A stretch of DNA of 44,024 nt. It comes from Alphaproteobacteria bacterium. Lineage in GTDB: Bacteria; Pseudomonadota; Alphaproteobacteria; Micropepsales; Micropepsaceae. How positions within the stretch are numbered: the stretch's first letter is position 1; each line of letters opens with the position of its first letter. Below the pieces are notes generated by a model. The model searched no databases. It was not told the DNA's origin and worked only from the letters and a program-made list of their open reading frames with translations. The position numbers and the translations under genes were made by a program. The stretch is from NCBI GenBank assembly GCA_018971835.1, contig JAGWZW010000022.1, forward strand, positions 1 to 44,024, read 5' to 3'. Positions 27,874 to 35,907 of the stretch are shown here, piece after piece.

Positions 27874-28182
27874 TCACACGAAGATTTTGTAGGCCACGGT
27901 TTCGCCGCCCGGCCGCTTGAGCGAGAACTCGGCGCCCTTCTCGTGCTCGTCCACCAGGGCCTCGAACAGGCGCAGCGCATTGCGGATCACCTCGGCATAG
28001 GAGGCGGCCTCGGTGCGCTCCTTCAGGCGCTGCAGCCGCTCCATCGCCTGCGGCGGCATTTCGAGCTGCACGCGCGTGGTGGTGCGCTCGCCGCTGCCCG
28101 AACCGCTGCCGTCCATGACATCGGCGGCAGCGCGCATCGCCTCGGCGGCGCTCTTGTAACGCCTGCGGTGATGGTGGTGCAT
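27874..28182 (-). CDS. Ribbon-helix-helix regulator
   Basis: 102 residues. The likely RHH core is TTRVQLEMPPQAMERLQRLK followed by EAASYAEVIRNALRLFEALV: a beta strand and two helices, with the strand contacting DNA in the dimer. The N-terminus is His/Arg-rich (MHHHHRRRYKS) and the C-terminus ends in a short strand-rich piece (GGETVAYKIFV). I recall similar short regulators in alphaproteobacteria. It is coupled on both sides, starting right after the membrane-protein stop. It may control its own operon through the paired repeats at 28871-28888. Confidence 0.78.
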   Translation of the reverse strand: MHHHHRRRYKSAAEAMRAAADVMDGSGSGSGERTTTRVQLEMPPQAMERLQRLKERTEAASYAEVIRNALRLFEALVDEHEKGAEFSLKRPGGETVAYKIFV

Positions 28183-28184
28183 GG

Positions 28185-28709
28185 TCAGTTTCCTTGCGCG
28201 GGCGGCGTGCCGCTGGTGCCGGACGACGGCGGCGTGAAATCACGATCGTGGAACGGACCATAATGACGGTGCGCGGCATAAAGCACGGCCAGCACTGCGG
28301 CCCCGAGAATGATCAAGGGCGCATCGGCAACAAGACGGAAGATCAGCATGGCCACCGCAACGATCAGGATGATGCGCAGAACCCGCGGCAGGCCCCAGTA
28401 GTAATAGAAGGGATCGCCCGGGCCGTAGCGCCTCTGCTGCTCCTCGCGGTAGCGGCGGCGCCATTCCCGGCGCTGCGCCCGCCATTCGTGCCGCTGGCGG
28501 CGCCAATCGTCGCGGCGGGCGCGCCAGTCCTCATAGGATTCGCCGGCCTGGCGGCTCCAGCCGCAGGGACCGTAACCAGGATCGTAGTCGCCTTGGCGCG
28601 CCGCTCCGGCCTCGTCGCCCGGCGCTGCACCGGCTTCCGCTCCGGCGGCGGCGGCATTTCGATCTTCGATGGGGAAATCCTCGCCGACACCGACCCCGAT
28701 CTTGGTCAT
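28185..28709 (-). CDS. Small membrane protein with Arg/Trp-rich region
   Basis: 174 residues; family not recognised. An acidic, Ala-rich N-terminus leads to a run of heptad-like WR repeats (DWRARRDDWRRQRHEWRAQR and more, about residues 65-100). Two adjacent membrane helices follow (VLRIILIVAVAMLIFRLV, PLIILGAAVLAVLYAA) and a polar tail. The start MTKIGVGVGEDFP at 28709 follows GAGGAGAAA; the frame upstream has no support. First gene of an operon with the RHH regulator and the amidase. The Arg-rich part could bind nucleic acid, lipid head groups or another protein. Confidence 0.75.
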   Translation of the reverse strand: MTKIGVGVGEDFPIEDRNAAAAGAEAGAAPGDEAGAARQGDYDPGYGPCGWSRQAGESYEDWRARRDDWRRQRHEWRAQRREWRRRYREEQQRRYGPGDPFYYYWGLPRVLRIILIVAVAMLIFRLVADAPLIILGAAVLAVLYAAHRHYGPFHDRDFTPPSSGTSGTPPAQGN

Positions 28710-28870
28710 GATCTTGTTTCTCCTCAACATCTTGTGGCCGTGCCCGGCCACCGGCATTCGAACCGGAATTTTTGGGGGTACCCCCCATCCCAAGGTTCGG
28801 GCCCGGTCAGGGCTCGCTGGGGGCCAGCCACACGGATATGGGAGCGGCCCGCAGCCGCATCAAGCCTTAC

Positions 28871-28888
28871 TCATCAAAATATCATCAA
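28871..28888 (-). repeat. Paired TTGATGA direct repeats
   Basis: TTGATGA occurs twice on the minus strand, at 28871-28877 and 28882-28888, 11 bases apart, so one helical turn. They overlap the candidate -10 of the amidase operon. Ribbon-helix-helix dimers often bind such pairs, and this operon encodes one. Confidence 0.45.
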
Positions 28889-28903
28889 TAATTTTCATGT
28901 CAA
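28876..28903 (-). promoter_or_regulatory. Candidate promoter of the amidase operon
   Basis: TTGACA (28898-28903, perfect -35) and TATTTT (28876-28881) are 16 bases apart on the minus strand. The start of transcription would be near 28869, leaving a leader of about 160 bases. Repeats overlapping the -10 suggest repression. Confidence 0.5.
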
Positions 28904-29018
28904 CGCGCCGCCGGCCCGCCCCCGCAAGTTAAGCAACATTCCAATGTTTTGTTTTTCCGGCCACCTGCCCGCCTAGTTTTGCCCTCCACAGTCAAGCGGG
29001 GCAGACGACGGGGCGGGC

Positions 29019-29591
29019 ATGAAAATTTCGGTATTGTTGGCGAGGGTCGCACTTGGCCTCGCCTTGGGGACGGCGCTTTCGGGCTGCGCCACGGTGGTGG
29101 AGGGCACGAAAGAGAAGGTGACGGTGAGAACGGTGCCGCCGGCCGACGCCAACTGCTTGCTCCGGAATCGCGAAGGACAATGGCACGCCTCGGCACCGGG
29201 AACGGTGAAGGTGGACCGCAGTTCCAGCCCACTCCAAATCGATTGCGAAGCGCCGGGCTACGGCCCCGGCCATGCGACGGCACAAGCGCATTTCAACGGC
29301 GTAACGCTTGGCAATGTGGTGCTCGGCGGGCTGGTCGGCATCGGGATCGATGCGGCCACGGGCGCCGATCATTCTTATGACGACGTGACCGTTCCGCTCG
29401 GTCCGCCGAGGGTGGCTGAGGCGCACCTGGCGCCTCGGGTTGAGACGCCAGAAGCGCCGCCTGCGCCACCGGCCGACACCCCCGATCGGGGCTGGCCAGC
29501 CGCGCCGCCGCCGCCAACCGCAACGCCGGAGGACAGCACCGGCCCCGCGCCGGCGGACGAACCGCCGCCCTGGGGCATGCCGCCCGGCTAA
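29019..29591 (+). CDS. Predicted lipoprotein
   Basis: 190 residues. Residues 1-22 are a signal peptide ending in the lipobox LSGC, with Cys23 to be lipidated; ATVVEG follows. A small beta-rich domain (KVTVRTVPPADANCLLRN, then SPLQIDCEAPGYG) is followed by a glycine-rich helix (VVLGGLVGIGIDAATGA) that may insert in or cross a membrane. The C-terminal 60 residues are Pro/Ala-rich and probably disordered. Similar small lipoproteins are common in alphaproteobacteria; no function is known to me. The gene converges on the E2 gene, with 84 bases between that hold no clear terminator. Confidence 0.82.
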   Translation: MKISVLLARVALGLALGTALSGCATVVEGTKEKVTVRTVPPADANCLLRNREGQWHASAPGTVKVDRSSSPLQIDCEAPGYGPGHATAQAHFNGVTLGNVVLGGLVGIGIDAATGADHSYDDVTVPLGPPRVAEAHLAPRVETPEAPPAPPADTPDRGWPAAPPPPTATPEDSTGPAPADEPPPWGMPPG

Positions 29592-29675
29592 CGCCAGGCC
29601 GTTTTGGGCGCAAGGCGGGCATCGGCGAAGCTGTCCGCTCCCGTGCCGGGCCGATAGACTGCAACGTCGGCGCAG

Positions 29676-30851
29676 CTACCCCGCCGGCCAGATTTCCAGC
29701 GTCTGCACGAAGCGCGTAAGCCAGGCATTGGTCTGGTGGCCGTCGAGCGCGCGGTGGTCGATGGAGAGGGAGACGTAAGCCATCGGGCGGATGAGGAGCG
29801 CATCCGTGCCCCCCACCTCGCGCACCACCGCGCGCTTCTCCAGCCTGCCCACGCCCAAAATCGCCGATTGCGGCTGGTTGATGATGATGGGTGCGGCCAA
29901 GAGCGAACCGGAAACGCCGTGATTCGAAATCGAGAAGGTGCCGCCCTGCACGTCGGCGCGTGCGAGCTTGCCGTCGCGCGCCTTGTCGGTGAGCGATTGC
30001 AGCGCCTCGGCAATGCCGAACAGCGACAGCGTCTGGGCGCGATGGATCACCGGCACCACCAGCCCGCGCTCGCCCAGCGCCGTGCCGATGCCGATGTTCA
30101 CGTCGGCGGGGATTTCGAGGCGGTCCTCGTACCAGCGGCCGTTGACGGCGGGCGCCGCCTGCATCGCCGCCGCGCTCGCCGCCACGAAATAGGCCGTCAA
30201 CGTGAGGGCCACGCCGCGTTTGGCAAATTCATCCTTGTGCGCCTTGCGGTGGGCGAGGATGGCGGAGAAATCGGCCTCGAACACCGCGGTGACGTGCGGC
30301 GCGATGGCCAGCGAGCGCGCCATGTGCTCGGCAATCTGCAGCCGCATGCGGTCGTGCGGGATGCGGGTGATGCCGGGCTCGACCGCCGCGGGGCTCTTGT
30401 GTTCGAGCGCCTTCTCGACATCCTGCCGCGTCAGCCGCCCGCCCTTGCCGCTGCCGGGCAACCCGCGCGGATCGAGCCCGGTTTCGATCAGCAGGCGCCG
30501 CACCGAAGGCGACAGGCGCAATTCGGGATCGAAACTGGCGATGGAGGCGCGCGGCGGCACCGCGGCTTCGGACTCGGGTTTGGCCTTGGCGGGCGCCGGC
30601 GTTGTGACGGTTTCCAGCACCTTCTCGCTGATGCGGCCGAGCACGGCACCCGGTTCCACTTCGTCATCGGGTTCGATCAGGATTTCCGACAGCACGCCAT
30701 CGGCCTCGGCCGCGATCTCGACGGCGACCTTGTCGGTTTCCAGCTCCGCCACCGGCTCGCCCGCGCGCACCGGATCGCCGAGTTTCTTCAGCCAGCTCTT
30801 GAGGACGGCCTTGGTGCCTTCCTGCTCGATGGGCGCGCGGATATCGGCCAT
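29676..30851 (-). CDS. 2-oxo acid dehydrogenase E2 (dihydrolipoyl acyltransferase)
   Basis: Core acyltransferase of a 2-oxo acid dehydrogenase complex. The lipoyl domain (residues 1-76) has the lipoylation motif ELETDKVAVE with Lys41. The E1/E3-binding domain is SPSVRRLLIETGLDPRGLPG, then GRLTRQDVEKAL. The catalytic domain ends with the HRALDG motif (His366, Asp370). The length is 391 residues with one lipoyl domain, closest in design to BkdB/SucB/AceF; a branched-chain or 2-oxoglutarate complex cannot be told apart. It is coupled to E1 by a TGATG overlap. No E3 gene lies in the window, so it must share the Lpd of another complex. Confidence 0.93.
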   Translation of the reverse strand: MADIRAPIEQEGTKAVLKSWLKKLGDPVRAGEPVAELETDKVAVEIAAEADGVLSEILIEPDDEVEPGAVLGRISEKVLETVTTPAPAKAKPESEAAVPPRASIASFDPELRLSPSVRRLLIETGLDPRGLPGSGKGGRLTRQDVEKALEHKSPAAVEPGITRIPHDRMRLQIAEHMARSLAIAPHVTAVFEADFSAILAHRKAHKDEFAKRGVALTLTAYFVAASAAAMQAAPAVNGRWYEDRLEIPADVNIGIGTALGERGLVVPVIHRAQTLSLFGIAEALQSLTDKARDGKLARADVQGGTFSISNHGVSGSLLAAPIIINQPQSAILGVGRLEKRAVVREVGGTDALLIRPMAYVSLSIDHRALDGHQTNAWLTRFVQTLEIWPAG

Positions 30852-32926
30852 CAGAAGCGCACCAGTTCTTCGATTTTCGCGCGGATGCGCGCCACCGACG
30901 GCACCGCCGCCTCCATCAGCACCGGATTGTGCGGGCTCGGGATATCCGGCATGGCCAGGCGCGAGACCGGCGCATCGAGGTCCATGAAGGCGTCGCTTGC
31001 CACGGTGGCGGCGATCTCCGCGCCGAAACCCGCGCTCATCAGGTCTTCATGCACGATCAGGCAGCGCCGCGTCTGCTTCACCGATTTCAGCACCGCCGCG
31101 CGATCCCACGGCATCAGCGTGCGCAGATCGAGGATGGTGGCGGAGAAACCCTCGGCCGCTTCCTCGCAGCGCTCCACCATCGCGCCCCAGGTGACGATGG
31201 TGAGGTCGCCGCCTTCGCGCACGGCCCGCGCGCGGCCGAATTCCAGCACGTAATCGTCGCCCGGATAGGGCCGGCGGGCGGAGGCCGCGTCCAGCATGGC
31301 GCGATGCTCGAAGAAGATCACCGGATCGTTGCCGCGCAGCGCCGCGCGCAACAGGCCCACCGCGTCGGCGGCGTTGGAGGGCATCGCCACCTTCCAGCCC
31401 GGCGCATGGACGAACTGCACCTCGTTGGTCTGGCTGTGCCAGGGATCGCCGCATTTGAAGAAGCCGCCGGCCACGCGCACCACGATGGGCGCGGCGAAGC
31501 GGTTGTTGGTGCGCCAGCGCAGCGTGCCGCAATCGTTGAGCTGCTCCATCGCCGGATCGGCATATTTGCGGAACTGGATTTCCGGCACCGGCACCAGCCC
31601 CGCCAGCGCGAGCCCCACGGCGCGGCCGATGATGCCTTCCTCGGACAGGCTGGTATCGAACACGCGCTCGGCCCCGTGGCGCTGCTGCAGGCCCAGCGTC
31701 ACCGCATGGACGCCGCCCTTCGGCCCCACATCCTCGCCGAACACCATCACGCGCGGATTGATTGTGAGTTCGTGATCCAGCGTGCGGCGAATGGCCGTGA
31801 CCATGTTGAGGCGCTGGCCTTCCTCGGACGGCGTCGCGCCGGTGTGCGGCGGCACATAGGCTTCGGCCCATTGCCCGCCCATCGTCTGTAATGCGCCGTC
31901 GAAAAAAACATGCTCAGTGAGGCGCGCCGGATCGGGCAGCGCGCGCGCCTCGGCTTCGCCGCGCGCCGCCTCGACCGCGCCTTGCGCCTCGGCTTCGAGG
32001 CCCGTCCACTCCGCTTCGGACATTTCGCGCGGCACCAGAAAATCGCGCAGCCGCGGCAGGGGATCGCGCGTCCATTCCGCGGCGATCACGTCTTTGGATT
32101 TGTAAGTCTGCGTATCCTGAAACGAATGGCCTTCGAGCCGCGGCACGCGCAGGCGCAACAGTGCCGGGCGCCGCTGCCCACGCACATGCGCCACCGCTTC
32201 GCCGATCAGGCTGGCGGCTTCGGCGGGATCGGCGCCGTCGCCCGACAGCACGTTGAGATTGCGGAAGCTCGCCAGATTGGCGGCGATGTCCGCGCCCGGC
32301 GTCTGCAAATCGGAGGGCACGGAGATGCCGTAGCCATTGTCCTCGATATAAAAGAGCATGGGCAGCTTCAGTGTCGTCGCCATGGTGAGCGCGGACCAGA
32401 AGCCGTTGGTCGCCACCGAACCATCGCCGCCCAGCGCCACGGAGATCGCTTCGCCATATTCCGCTTCGCCCAGCACGCTCTGCCGATAGGTCAGCGCCTG
32501 CGCCCAGCCGCAAGTGGGCGTGAACTGCGCACCCACGCCACCGCACATTGGCAGCGCGGAGGTGCCACTGGGATTGGGATAATTGAAGACCACGCCGATA
32601 TCGCGCCCGTCCGAATAGCCGCCCGCGCGCGCCATCGAGGACACCAGCGCTTCTGTCGGCGGTACGCCCAGCGCCAGCAACGCCGGCCGCGAGCGGTAAT
32701 AGCCGCAGATCGCATCGTGCGGATGATCGAGCGCCAGCCCCAGCAGGATCTGCGCCAGGTCGTGGCCGCGCGCGGAGAACTGATAGAGCACCTTGCGCTC
32801 GGGCACGAGGGTGGTTTCCTCCAGTGCATCGAGCTTCCGCGACAGCTGCAACAGATAGGCGGCGCGGCGCCAATCGATCTTCGGCAGGTTGAGGCGCGCT
32901 TCGTCCCGCTTACCCAGTGCCGACAT
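30851..32926 (-). CDS. Fused E1 alpha-beta subunit of a 2-oxo acid dehydrogenase
   Basis: Thiamine-diphosphate-dependent decarboxylating subunit of 691 residues that joins the alpha and beta chains in one polypeptide. The alpha half (about 1-330) carries the ThDP motif GDGS at about 167 and its partner IEDNGYGIS near 195. The beta half starts around residue 370 (NMVTAIRRTLDHELTINPRV, VFGEDVGPKGGVHAVT) and includes DTSLSEEGIIGRAVGLAL and the end SPHNPVLMEAAVPSV. The start MSALGKRDEARL is set by the TGATG overlap with the aminotransferase; the frame continues upstream out of phase with that gene. Substrate class is probably branched-chain or aromatic 2-oxo acids, judged from its neighbours only. 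Confidence 0.93.
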   Translation of the reverse strand: MSALGKRDEARLNLPKIDWRRAAYLLQLSRKLDALEETTLVPERKVLYQFSARGHDLAQILLGLALDHPHDAICGYYRSRPALLALGVPPTEALVSSMARAGGYSDGRDIGVVFNYPNPSGTSALPMCGGVGAQFTPTCGWAQALTYRQSVLGEAEYGEAISVALGGDGSVATNGFWSALTMATTLKLPMLFYIEDNGYGISVPSDLQTPGADIAANLASFRNLNVLSGDGADPAEAASLIGEAVAHVRGQRRPALLRLRVPRLEGHSFQDTQTYKSKDVIAAEWTRDPLPRLRDFLVPREMSEAEWTGLEAEAQGAVEAARGEAEARALPDPARLTEHVFFDGALQTMGGQWAEAYVPPHTGATPSEEGQRLNMVTAIRRTLDHELTINPRVMVFGEDVGPKGGVHAVTLGLQQRHGAERVFDTSLSEEGIIGRAVGLALAGLVPVPEIQFRKYADPAMEQLNDCGTLRWRTNNRFAAPIVVRVAGGFFKCGDPWHSQTNEVQFVHAPGWKVAMPSNAADAVGLLRAALRGNDPVIFFEHRAMLDAASARRPYPGDDYVLEFGRARAVREGGDLTIVTWGAMVERCEEAAEGFSATILDLRTLMPWDRAAVLKSVKQTRRCLIVHEDLMSAGFGAEIAATVASDAFMDLDAPVSRLAMPDIPSPHNPVLMEAAVPSVARIRAKIEELVRF

Positions 32927-34107
32927 CAGGGCCTCCCTTCGGCGGCGAGCGCCGCGCGCACCATTTCCACGAAGCGCGGAAGATTTCCGGGCGTCAGGCC
33001 GCAGACGCTGATGCGCCCGGAGCCGGCCATGTAGATCGCCTGCTCCTTGCGCAGCCTGTCGATGGTTTCTTTCGACAGCGGCAGCATCGAGAACATGCCC
33101 TTCTGCCGCCCCAGCGCGGCGAAGGCCGGATCGGCCGCGGCCAGTTCGGCCCGCACGCTCGCGATGCGCGCGCGCATCGCATCCAGTTCGCGCCGCCAGT
33201 CCGCGCGCAAGGCGTCGTCTTCCAGAATCAGCGCCACCGCGGCGGCGCCGTGATCGGGCGGCATCGACCAGTTGGTGCGCGCCAGCGTCAGCACGTTGGA
33301 AAAGGCGATGCGCGCTTCGGCCCCGCTGCGCCCGCGCACGAACAGCATGCCCACGCGCTCGCGGTAGAGGCCGAAATTCTTGTCGCAGGAATAGGCGATC
33401 AGCGCCTCGTCCACCTTGTCCAGCACTTGGCGCAGGCCCGCGGCGTCTTCCTCGAGGCCATTGCCCAGGCCCTGATAGGCCAGGTCGAGCAGCGGCACGA
33501 GCTTCCGCGCCGCCAGCAGCTCCGCCACCTGATCCCACTGAGCGGGCGAAAGGTCGGCGCCCGTCGGGTTGTGGCAGCAGCCATGCAGCAGCACCACGTC
33601 GCCGGGCGCCGCGCTCTCGAGCGCGGCAATCATCTCATCGAAGCAAATGCTCTGCGTCGCCGGATCGAGATGGCGATAGGTCTTGATCGCCAGGCCGGCG
33701 GCCTTCATCAGCGGCGCATGGTTCGGCCAGCTCGGTGTGCCGAGCCAGACGCGCGCCTTGCGGTCCGCCGCCGCGATCAGTTCGGCGGCGAGGCGCAGCG
33801 CGCCCGTGCCGCCCGGGGTCTGCACGCCCAGGATACGCTCGTCCCCGGCCAACGGCCCCAGCACCACCGGCGCCACGGCGCGGGCGAAGGCGCGGTTCCC
33901 CTCCGGCCCCAGATAGGCCTTGCTGTCCTGGGTTTCGAGCAGCCGGCGTTCGGCCGCCTTCACCGCCGCGAAGACGGGCGTGCGCCCCTCCGCATCGCGA
34001 TAAACCCCGACGCCGAGGTCGATCTTCTCCGGCCGCGGATCGTCGCGGAAGGCTCCGATCAGCGCGAGCAGGCTATCCGGCGCCTGGGCCGCCAATTTTT
34101 CGAACAT
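32926..34107 (-). CDS. Class I aromatic/aspartate aminotransferase
   Basis: PLP-dependent aminotransferase of the TyrB/AspC type, 393 residues. KIDLGVGVYRDAEGRTPVF near the start, the cofactor stretch HGCCHNPTGADLS, and the PLP lysine in SCDKNFGLYRERVG are clear. The C-terminal RISVCGLTPGN holds the substrate-carboxylate arginine region. The start MFEKLAAQAP at 34107 follows GGGAG; an in-frame start at 34170 has no site. It is first in an operon with E1 and E2 and diverges from an Lrp-type gene. It would feed a 2-oxo acid to the dehydrogenase. Confidence 0.93.
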   Translation of the reverse strand: MFEKLAAQAPDSLLALIGAFRDDPRPEKIDLGVGVYRDAEGRTPVFAAVKAAERRLLETQDSKAYLGPEGNRAFARAVAPVVLGPLAGDERILGVQTPGGTGALRLAAELIAAADRKARVWLGTPSWPNHAPLMKAAGLAIKTYRHLDPATQSICFDEMIAALESAAPGDVVLLHGCCHNPTGADLSPAQWDQVAELLAARKLVPLLDLAYQGLGNGLEEDAAGLRQVLDKVDEALIAYSCDKNFGLYRERVGMLFVRGRSGAEARIAFSNVLTLARTNWSMPPDHGAAAVALILEDDALRADWRRELDAMRARIASVRAELAAADPAFAALGRQKGMFSMLPLSKETIDRLRKEQAIYMAGSGRISVCGLTPGNLPRFVEMVRAALAAEGRP

Positions 34108-34186
34108 GGACGCTCCCTTTCCCTGAAACAAGGATAGCGCCGGATGGCGAAATTTACCTTTCAATATCAAGCAATAAGGGAGATAC

Positions 34187-34687
34187 TTGGATGATCATTT
34201 CATAATGCCGCCATCCATGAAATATCCCATTCAAATCGACGAGACTGACCGTCGTATCCTGCGTGCCCTGCAACGCGACGCCACGCTGAGCCAGGCGGCG
34301 CTGGCCGAAGAGGTGGGCAGCTCGGCCGCCTCCTGCTGGCGGCGGGTGAAGGCGCTGGAGGAAGCCGGCGTGCTCCGCGCCACGGTGCGCCTGGTCAACC
34401 CGGCCGCCATCGCGCGCGACGTCAACGTGCTCTGCCAGGTGCGGCTGAAATCGCATTCCGACGAGAACCGCGAAGCCTTCGAGCGCTTCGTCGCTTCGCG
34501 CGAGGAGATCATGGAGTGCTACTCCACCTCCGGCGACTGGGACTACGAGCTGCGCGTGGTGGTGCCGGACGTGGCGGCCTATGAGCATTTCCTGATGCGC
34601 GTCCTGCTGCACCAGCCCTTCATCGCCACCGCCGCCTCGCGCTTCGCGCTGGCGCAACTCAAATATCAGACCGCGCTGCCGGTTTGA
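34187..34687 (+). CDS. Lrp/AsnC-family transcriptional regulator
   Basis: N-terminal winged-helix HTH (DETDRRILRALQRDATLSQA, then LAEEVGSSAASCWRRVKALE) and C-terminal RAM/AsnC ligand domain (VLCQVRLKSHS, ECYSTSGDWDYELRVVVPDV). Such proteins sense amino acids and control amino-acid genes. It diverges from the aminotransferase-E1-E2 operon over an AT-rich gap of about 80 bases, which is the likely control site. The start is uncertain: TTG at 34187 has AGGGAG 4 bases upstream, while ATG at 34205 and 34217 have none. The stop lies 3 bases from the convergent acyl-CoA dehydrogenase stop. Confidence 0.92.
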   Translation: MDDHFIMPPSMKYPIQIDETDRRILRALQRDATLSQAALAEEVGSSAASCWRRVKALEEAGVLRATVRLVNPAAIARDVNVLCQVRLKSHSDENREAFERFVASREEIMECYSTSGDWDYELRVVVPDVAAYEHFLMRVLLHQPFIATAASRFALAQLKYQTALPV

Positions 34688-34690
34688 GCC

Positions 34691-35848
34691 TCAGAAGGAT
34701 TTCGGCAGGCCCAGCACATGGGTCGCTACATGGCTGAGGATCAGGTTGGTGGAGATCGGCGCCACCTGATAGAGCCGCGTCTCGCGGAACTTGCGCTCGA
34801 TATCGTATTCCTCGGCGAAGCCGAAGCCGCCGTGAATCTGCAGGCAGGTGTCGGCCGCGAACCAGGAGGCTTCCGAGGCCAGCAGCTTGGCCATGTTGGC
34901 CTCGCTGCCGCAGGGCTTGCCCGCCGCGAACAGCGCGGCCGCCTGCTGCACCATCAGCGCCGCGGCGGCGAGCTGCACATGGGCGCGGGCGATGGGGAAC
35001 TGCACGCCCTGATTGGCGCCGATGGCGCGGCCGAACACCTCGCGCGAGGCCGCGTAGGCGCTGGCGCGGTCGATGAAGAAGCGCCCGTCGCCGATGCACT
35101 CCGAGGCGATCAGGATACGCTCGGCATTCATGCCATCCAGGATGTAGCGGAAGCCCTTGCCTTCCTCGCCGATCAGGTTTTCGGCGGGCACCGGAACCTC
35201 GTCGAAGAACAGCTCGGTGGTGGCATGGTTGAGCATGGTGCGGATGGGCCGGATGGTGAGGCCCTGCTTCGCCGCCTGCCGCATATCGACCAGCAGCACG
35301 CTCAGGCCCTCGCCGGGCTTGGCGGCATCTTCGCGCCGCGTGGTGCGGCAAAGCAGGATCATCAGGTCCGAATGCTCGGCGCGGCTGATCCAGATCTTCT
35401 GGCCGGAGACGAGATAGCGGTTGCCCTCGCGCCGCGCGAAGGTGGCGATGCGGGTGGTGTCGGTGCCCGCGCCCGGCTCGGTGACGCCGAAGGCCTGCAG
35501 GCGCAAATCGCCGCGGGCGATCCTCGGCAGGTAGCGCGCCTTCTGTTCGGCCGAACCGTGCTTCAAGAGCGTGCCCATCGTGTACATCTGCGCATGGCAG
35601 GCCGCTCCATTGCCGCCGGAACGGTGGATTTCCTCCAGTACCGCGGTCGCCGCCGACAGCGGCAGGCCCGCGCCACCGTACTCCTCGGGGATCAGGATGG
35701 AGAGATAGCCCGCCTCGCCCAGCGCGCGCACGAATTCGGCGGGGTAGCTGCGGGCGCGATCATGTTCCCGCCAATAGGCACCGGGAAAGTTCGCGCACAG
35801 CTTACGCACCGCTTCGCGGATGTCCGGCCAGGTCTCGTCGCTCATCAT
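34691..35848 (-). CDS. Acyl-CoA dehydrogenase (fourth of the cluster)
   Basis: FAD enzyme that oxidises an acyl-CoA to the enoyl-CoA. N-domain LSILIPEEYGGAGLPL, the FAD/substrate stretch QAFGVTEPGAGTDTTRI, GQKIWISRAEHSDLM, and C-domain CLQIHGGFGFAEEYDIERKF are visible. A glutamate in NAERILIAS is at the position used as base in the isovaleryl/long-chain branch. At the C-terminus the usual YEGTSEI loop is replaced by VAPISTNLILS. The length is 385 residues. Two adjacent ATGs (35848, 35845) are possible starts. It is separated from the other three dehydrogenases by a palindromic repeat. The relatively short branched or cyclic acyl chains of related enzymes are only a guess for the substrate. 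Confidence 0.93.
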   Translation of the reverse strand: MMSDETWPDIREAVRKLCANFPGAYWREHDRARSYPAEFVRALGEAGYLSILIPEEYGGAGLPLSAATAVLEEIHRSGGNGAACHAQMYTMGTLLKHGSAEQKARYLPRIARGDLRLQAFGVTEPGAGTDTTRIATFARREGNRYLVSGQKIWISRAEHSDLMILLCRTTRREDAAKPGEGLSVLLVDMRQAAKQGLTIRPIRTMLNHATTELFFDEVPVPAENLIGEEGKGFRYILDGMNAERILIASECIGDGRFFIDRASAYAASREVFGRAIGANQGVQFPIARAHVQLAAAALMVQQAAALFAAGKPCGSEANMAKLLASEASWFAADTCLQIHGGFGFAEEYDIERKFRETRLYQVAPISTNLILSHVATHVLGLPKSF

Positions 35849-35862
35849 TTCTCTGTTTGGTC

Positions 35863-35906
35863 GCAATTCCGGACGGAAAACCGGTTCCCACTTTTCCTGG
35901 AATTGC
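35863..35906. repeat. Palindromic intergenic repeat element
   Basis: 44 bases bounded by GCAATTCC and GGAATTGC (8-bp arms), with a second inner pair GGAAAA/TTTTCC around a short centre. I recall this sequence as a dispersed palindromic repeat in many alphaproteobacterial genomes. It lies between two acyl-CoA dehydrogenase genes, just after a stop codon. It may act as a hairpin that reduces read-through or protects upstream mRNA. Only this one copy was seen in the window. Confidence 0.75.
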
Positions 35907-35907
35907 T

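Larger units (their letters stand above)
28710..29018. other. 309-base divergent intergenic region
   Basis: Separates the minus-strand amidase operon from the plus-strand lipoprotein. It holds an AT-rich core (about 28868-28905) with a promoter and paired repeats described separately. The remainder is GC-rich with no gene, RNA or terminator that I can support. No convincing plus-strand promoter was found; only the Shine-Dalgarno GGGGCGGG before the lipoprotein is clear. Confidence 0.5.
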
